Below the pieces are notes generated by a model. It was not told where the DNA came from. It saw nothing but the letters and a program-made list of their open reading frames with translations, and did no database searches. From Acetobacteraceae bacterium (lineage in GTDB: Bacteria > Pseudomonadota > Alphaproteobacteria > Acetobacterales > Acetobacteraceae), in contig DAIDJM010000038.1 in assembly GCA_027451405.1 (NCBI GenBank), positions 1-39,422 of the forward strand: DNA of 39,422 bases, read 5' to 3'. Of the stretch, positions 38,526 through 39,422 are shown one piece after another (the first letter of the stretch is position 1; each line of letters opens with the position of its first letter). The position numbers were made by a program, and so were the translations under genes.

Positions 38526-39422
38526 TCAGCTCCGCACCAGCACATAGGTGCCCGGCGCATCCGCCAGGGCTTGCAGGCCACCTCCTCCCGGCACCCGCGC
38601 CGGAACCCGGGTGGCGGCGAGCCCGACCACCCAACGCTGCCAATCCGGCCACCAGGACCCCGAAATCTCGGTCGCTCCGGCCAGCCATTCGTCGGGCGCT
38701 TCGGGTAGAGAATTATTCACCCAATGGCTGTATTTTCCAGCATCCGGCGGGTTCACCACCCCGGCAATATGGCCGGACGCCGCCAGCACAAAGCGCGTCG
38801 GTCCCCCCAGCAGGCGGGCACTGGCAAAGGCCGTACGCCAGGGGGCGATATGATCCTCCCGTGCCGCCAGCGCATAGGCCGGAACGCGCACCTTGGCCAG
38901 ATCGACCGCGGTATCGTCCAACGTGATGCCGCCGGGCTCGCGCAGCCGGTTGTCCCGGTACATCGCCCGCAGGTAGAAACCATGCATCGCCGCCGGCATC
39001 CGCGTCGAATCACTGTTCCAATACAGCAAGTCGAACGGGAACGGATCATTGCCCAACAGATAATTATTGACCACGAACGACCAGATCAGATCGTTGGCGC
39101 GCAGCAAATTGAATGTCGACGCCATTTCCGCGCCGTCCAGATAACCCCGTTCGTTCATCCGGGCTTCGAGCGCCGCCAGCTGCTCCTCGTCGATGAACAC
39201 CTGGATTTCCCCGGAGTCGGTAAAGTCCAGCATGGTCACGAAGAAGGTTGCTGATTTTATTCGTGTATCCTTGCGCGCCGCCATCACGGCAAGCGTGGCC
39301 CCCAGCAGCGTGCCGCCCAGGCAGTAGCCAATCGCGTTCACGCCTTTTTCGCCGGTCGCCGCCGCGATCGCGTCGAGCGCCGCGAAAATCCCCTCGCGCA
39401 TATAGTGGTCGAAATCCACCTC
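38526..39422 (-). CDS. phaC: Class I poly(3-hydroxyalkanoate) synthase, C-terminal part
   Basis: The minus-strand frame runs off the right edge; 298 C-terminal residues are visible. The lipase-like box GYCLGG holds the catalytic cysteine, AAREDHIAPW the aspartate, and ASGHIAGVVNPP the histidine; the C-terminal WWPDWQRWV is typical. PhaC joins hydroxyacyl-CoA units into storage polyester granules. The whole enzyme should be near 570-600 aa, so about half lies outside. It is convergent with the TsaB-like gene. Confidence 0.95.
   Translation of the reverse strand, partial: EVDFDHYMREGIFAALDAIAAATGEKGVNAIGYCLGGTLLGATLAVMAARKDTRIKSATFFVTMLDFTDSGEIQVFIDEEQLAALEARMNERGYLDGAEMASTFNLLRANDLIWSFVVNNYLLGNDPFPFDLLYWNSDSTRMPAAMHGFYLRAMYRDNRLREPGGITLDDTAVDLAKVRVPAYALAAREDHIAPWRTAFASARLLGGPTRFVLAASGHIAGVVNPPDAGKYSHWVNNSLPEAPDEWLAGATEISGSWWPDWQRWVVGLAATRVPARVPGGGGLQALADAPGTYVLVRS

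Overview
The window looks like a chromosome segment of a high-GC alphaproteobacterium, most likely an acetic-acid-bacteria relative (Acetobacteraceae). I infer this from the codon use, the exbB-exbD-exbD-TonB-receptor layout, and intergenic palindromes of the GGGGTCCAGGGG...CCCCTGG type that I associate with that family. The genus cannot be named from sequence alone.

Layout. (1) 1-11543: a TonB energy module (exbB, running in from the left edge, and two exbD genes), a secreted TPR protein, a TonB-dependent receptor, and an oligopeptide-type ABC importer (binding protein, two permeases, one double-ATPase protein). Together they could carry one ligand from the outer membrane to the cytoplasm. 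Two palindromic repeats have become part of coding sequence at the 5' ends of the ABC genes. (2) 11600-11689: tRNA-Ser(GGA), whose 3' end is the left attachment site of an 8.06-kb integrative element ending at a 16-bp direct repeat (19734-19749). The element carries a P4-type tyrosine integrase, a small HTH regulator, a primase-like protein, a RepA-like helicase, a chain of translationally coupled small genes, an iteron-like GCGGGACAG array, a zinc-ribbon-like protein, a serine recombinase and a small membrane protein. No capsid, packaging or conjugation gene was seen, so a phage satellite or an integrated replicon is the best guess. (3) 19815-28760, minus strand: a six-gene operon with overlapping or nearly abutting genes: debranching-type glucosidase, GH63-like glucosidase, SDR dehydrogenase, aquaporin-like channel, GMC oxidoreductase and a secreted tandem-VOC protein. 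(4) 29272-33160, plus strand: an AraC regulator read divergently from that operon, coupled to an NDH-2 with an N-terminal DoxX-like membrane domain, followed by a DoxX-like membrane protein. Regions 3 and 4 may form one regulated sugar-oxidation and respiration unit. (5) 33293-39422: housekeeping genes: a Deg-type protease, a YraN-like protein, glnD, a 98-aa protein resembling the N-terminal half of TsaB, and a PHA synthase that runs off the right edge.

Most genes are tightly packed, with ATGA, GTGA or TTGA overlaps, and these overlaps decided several start codons. Long antisense ORFs are common because of the high GC and were left out. All family names come from motif recognition, without database searches.
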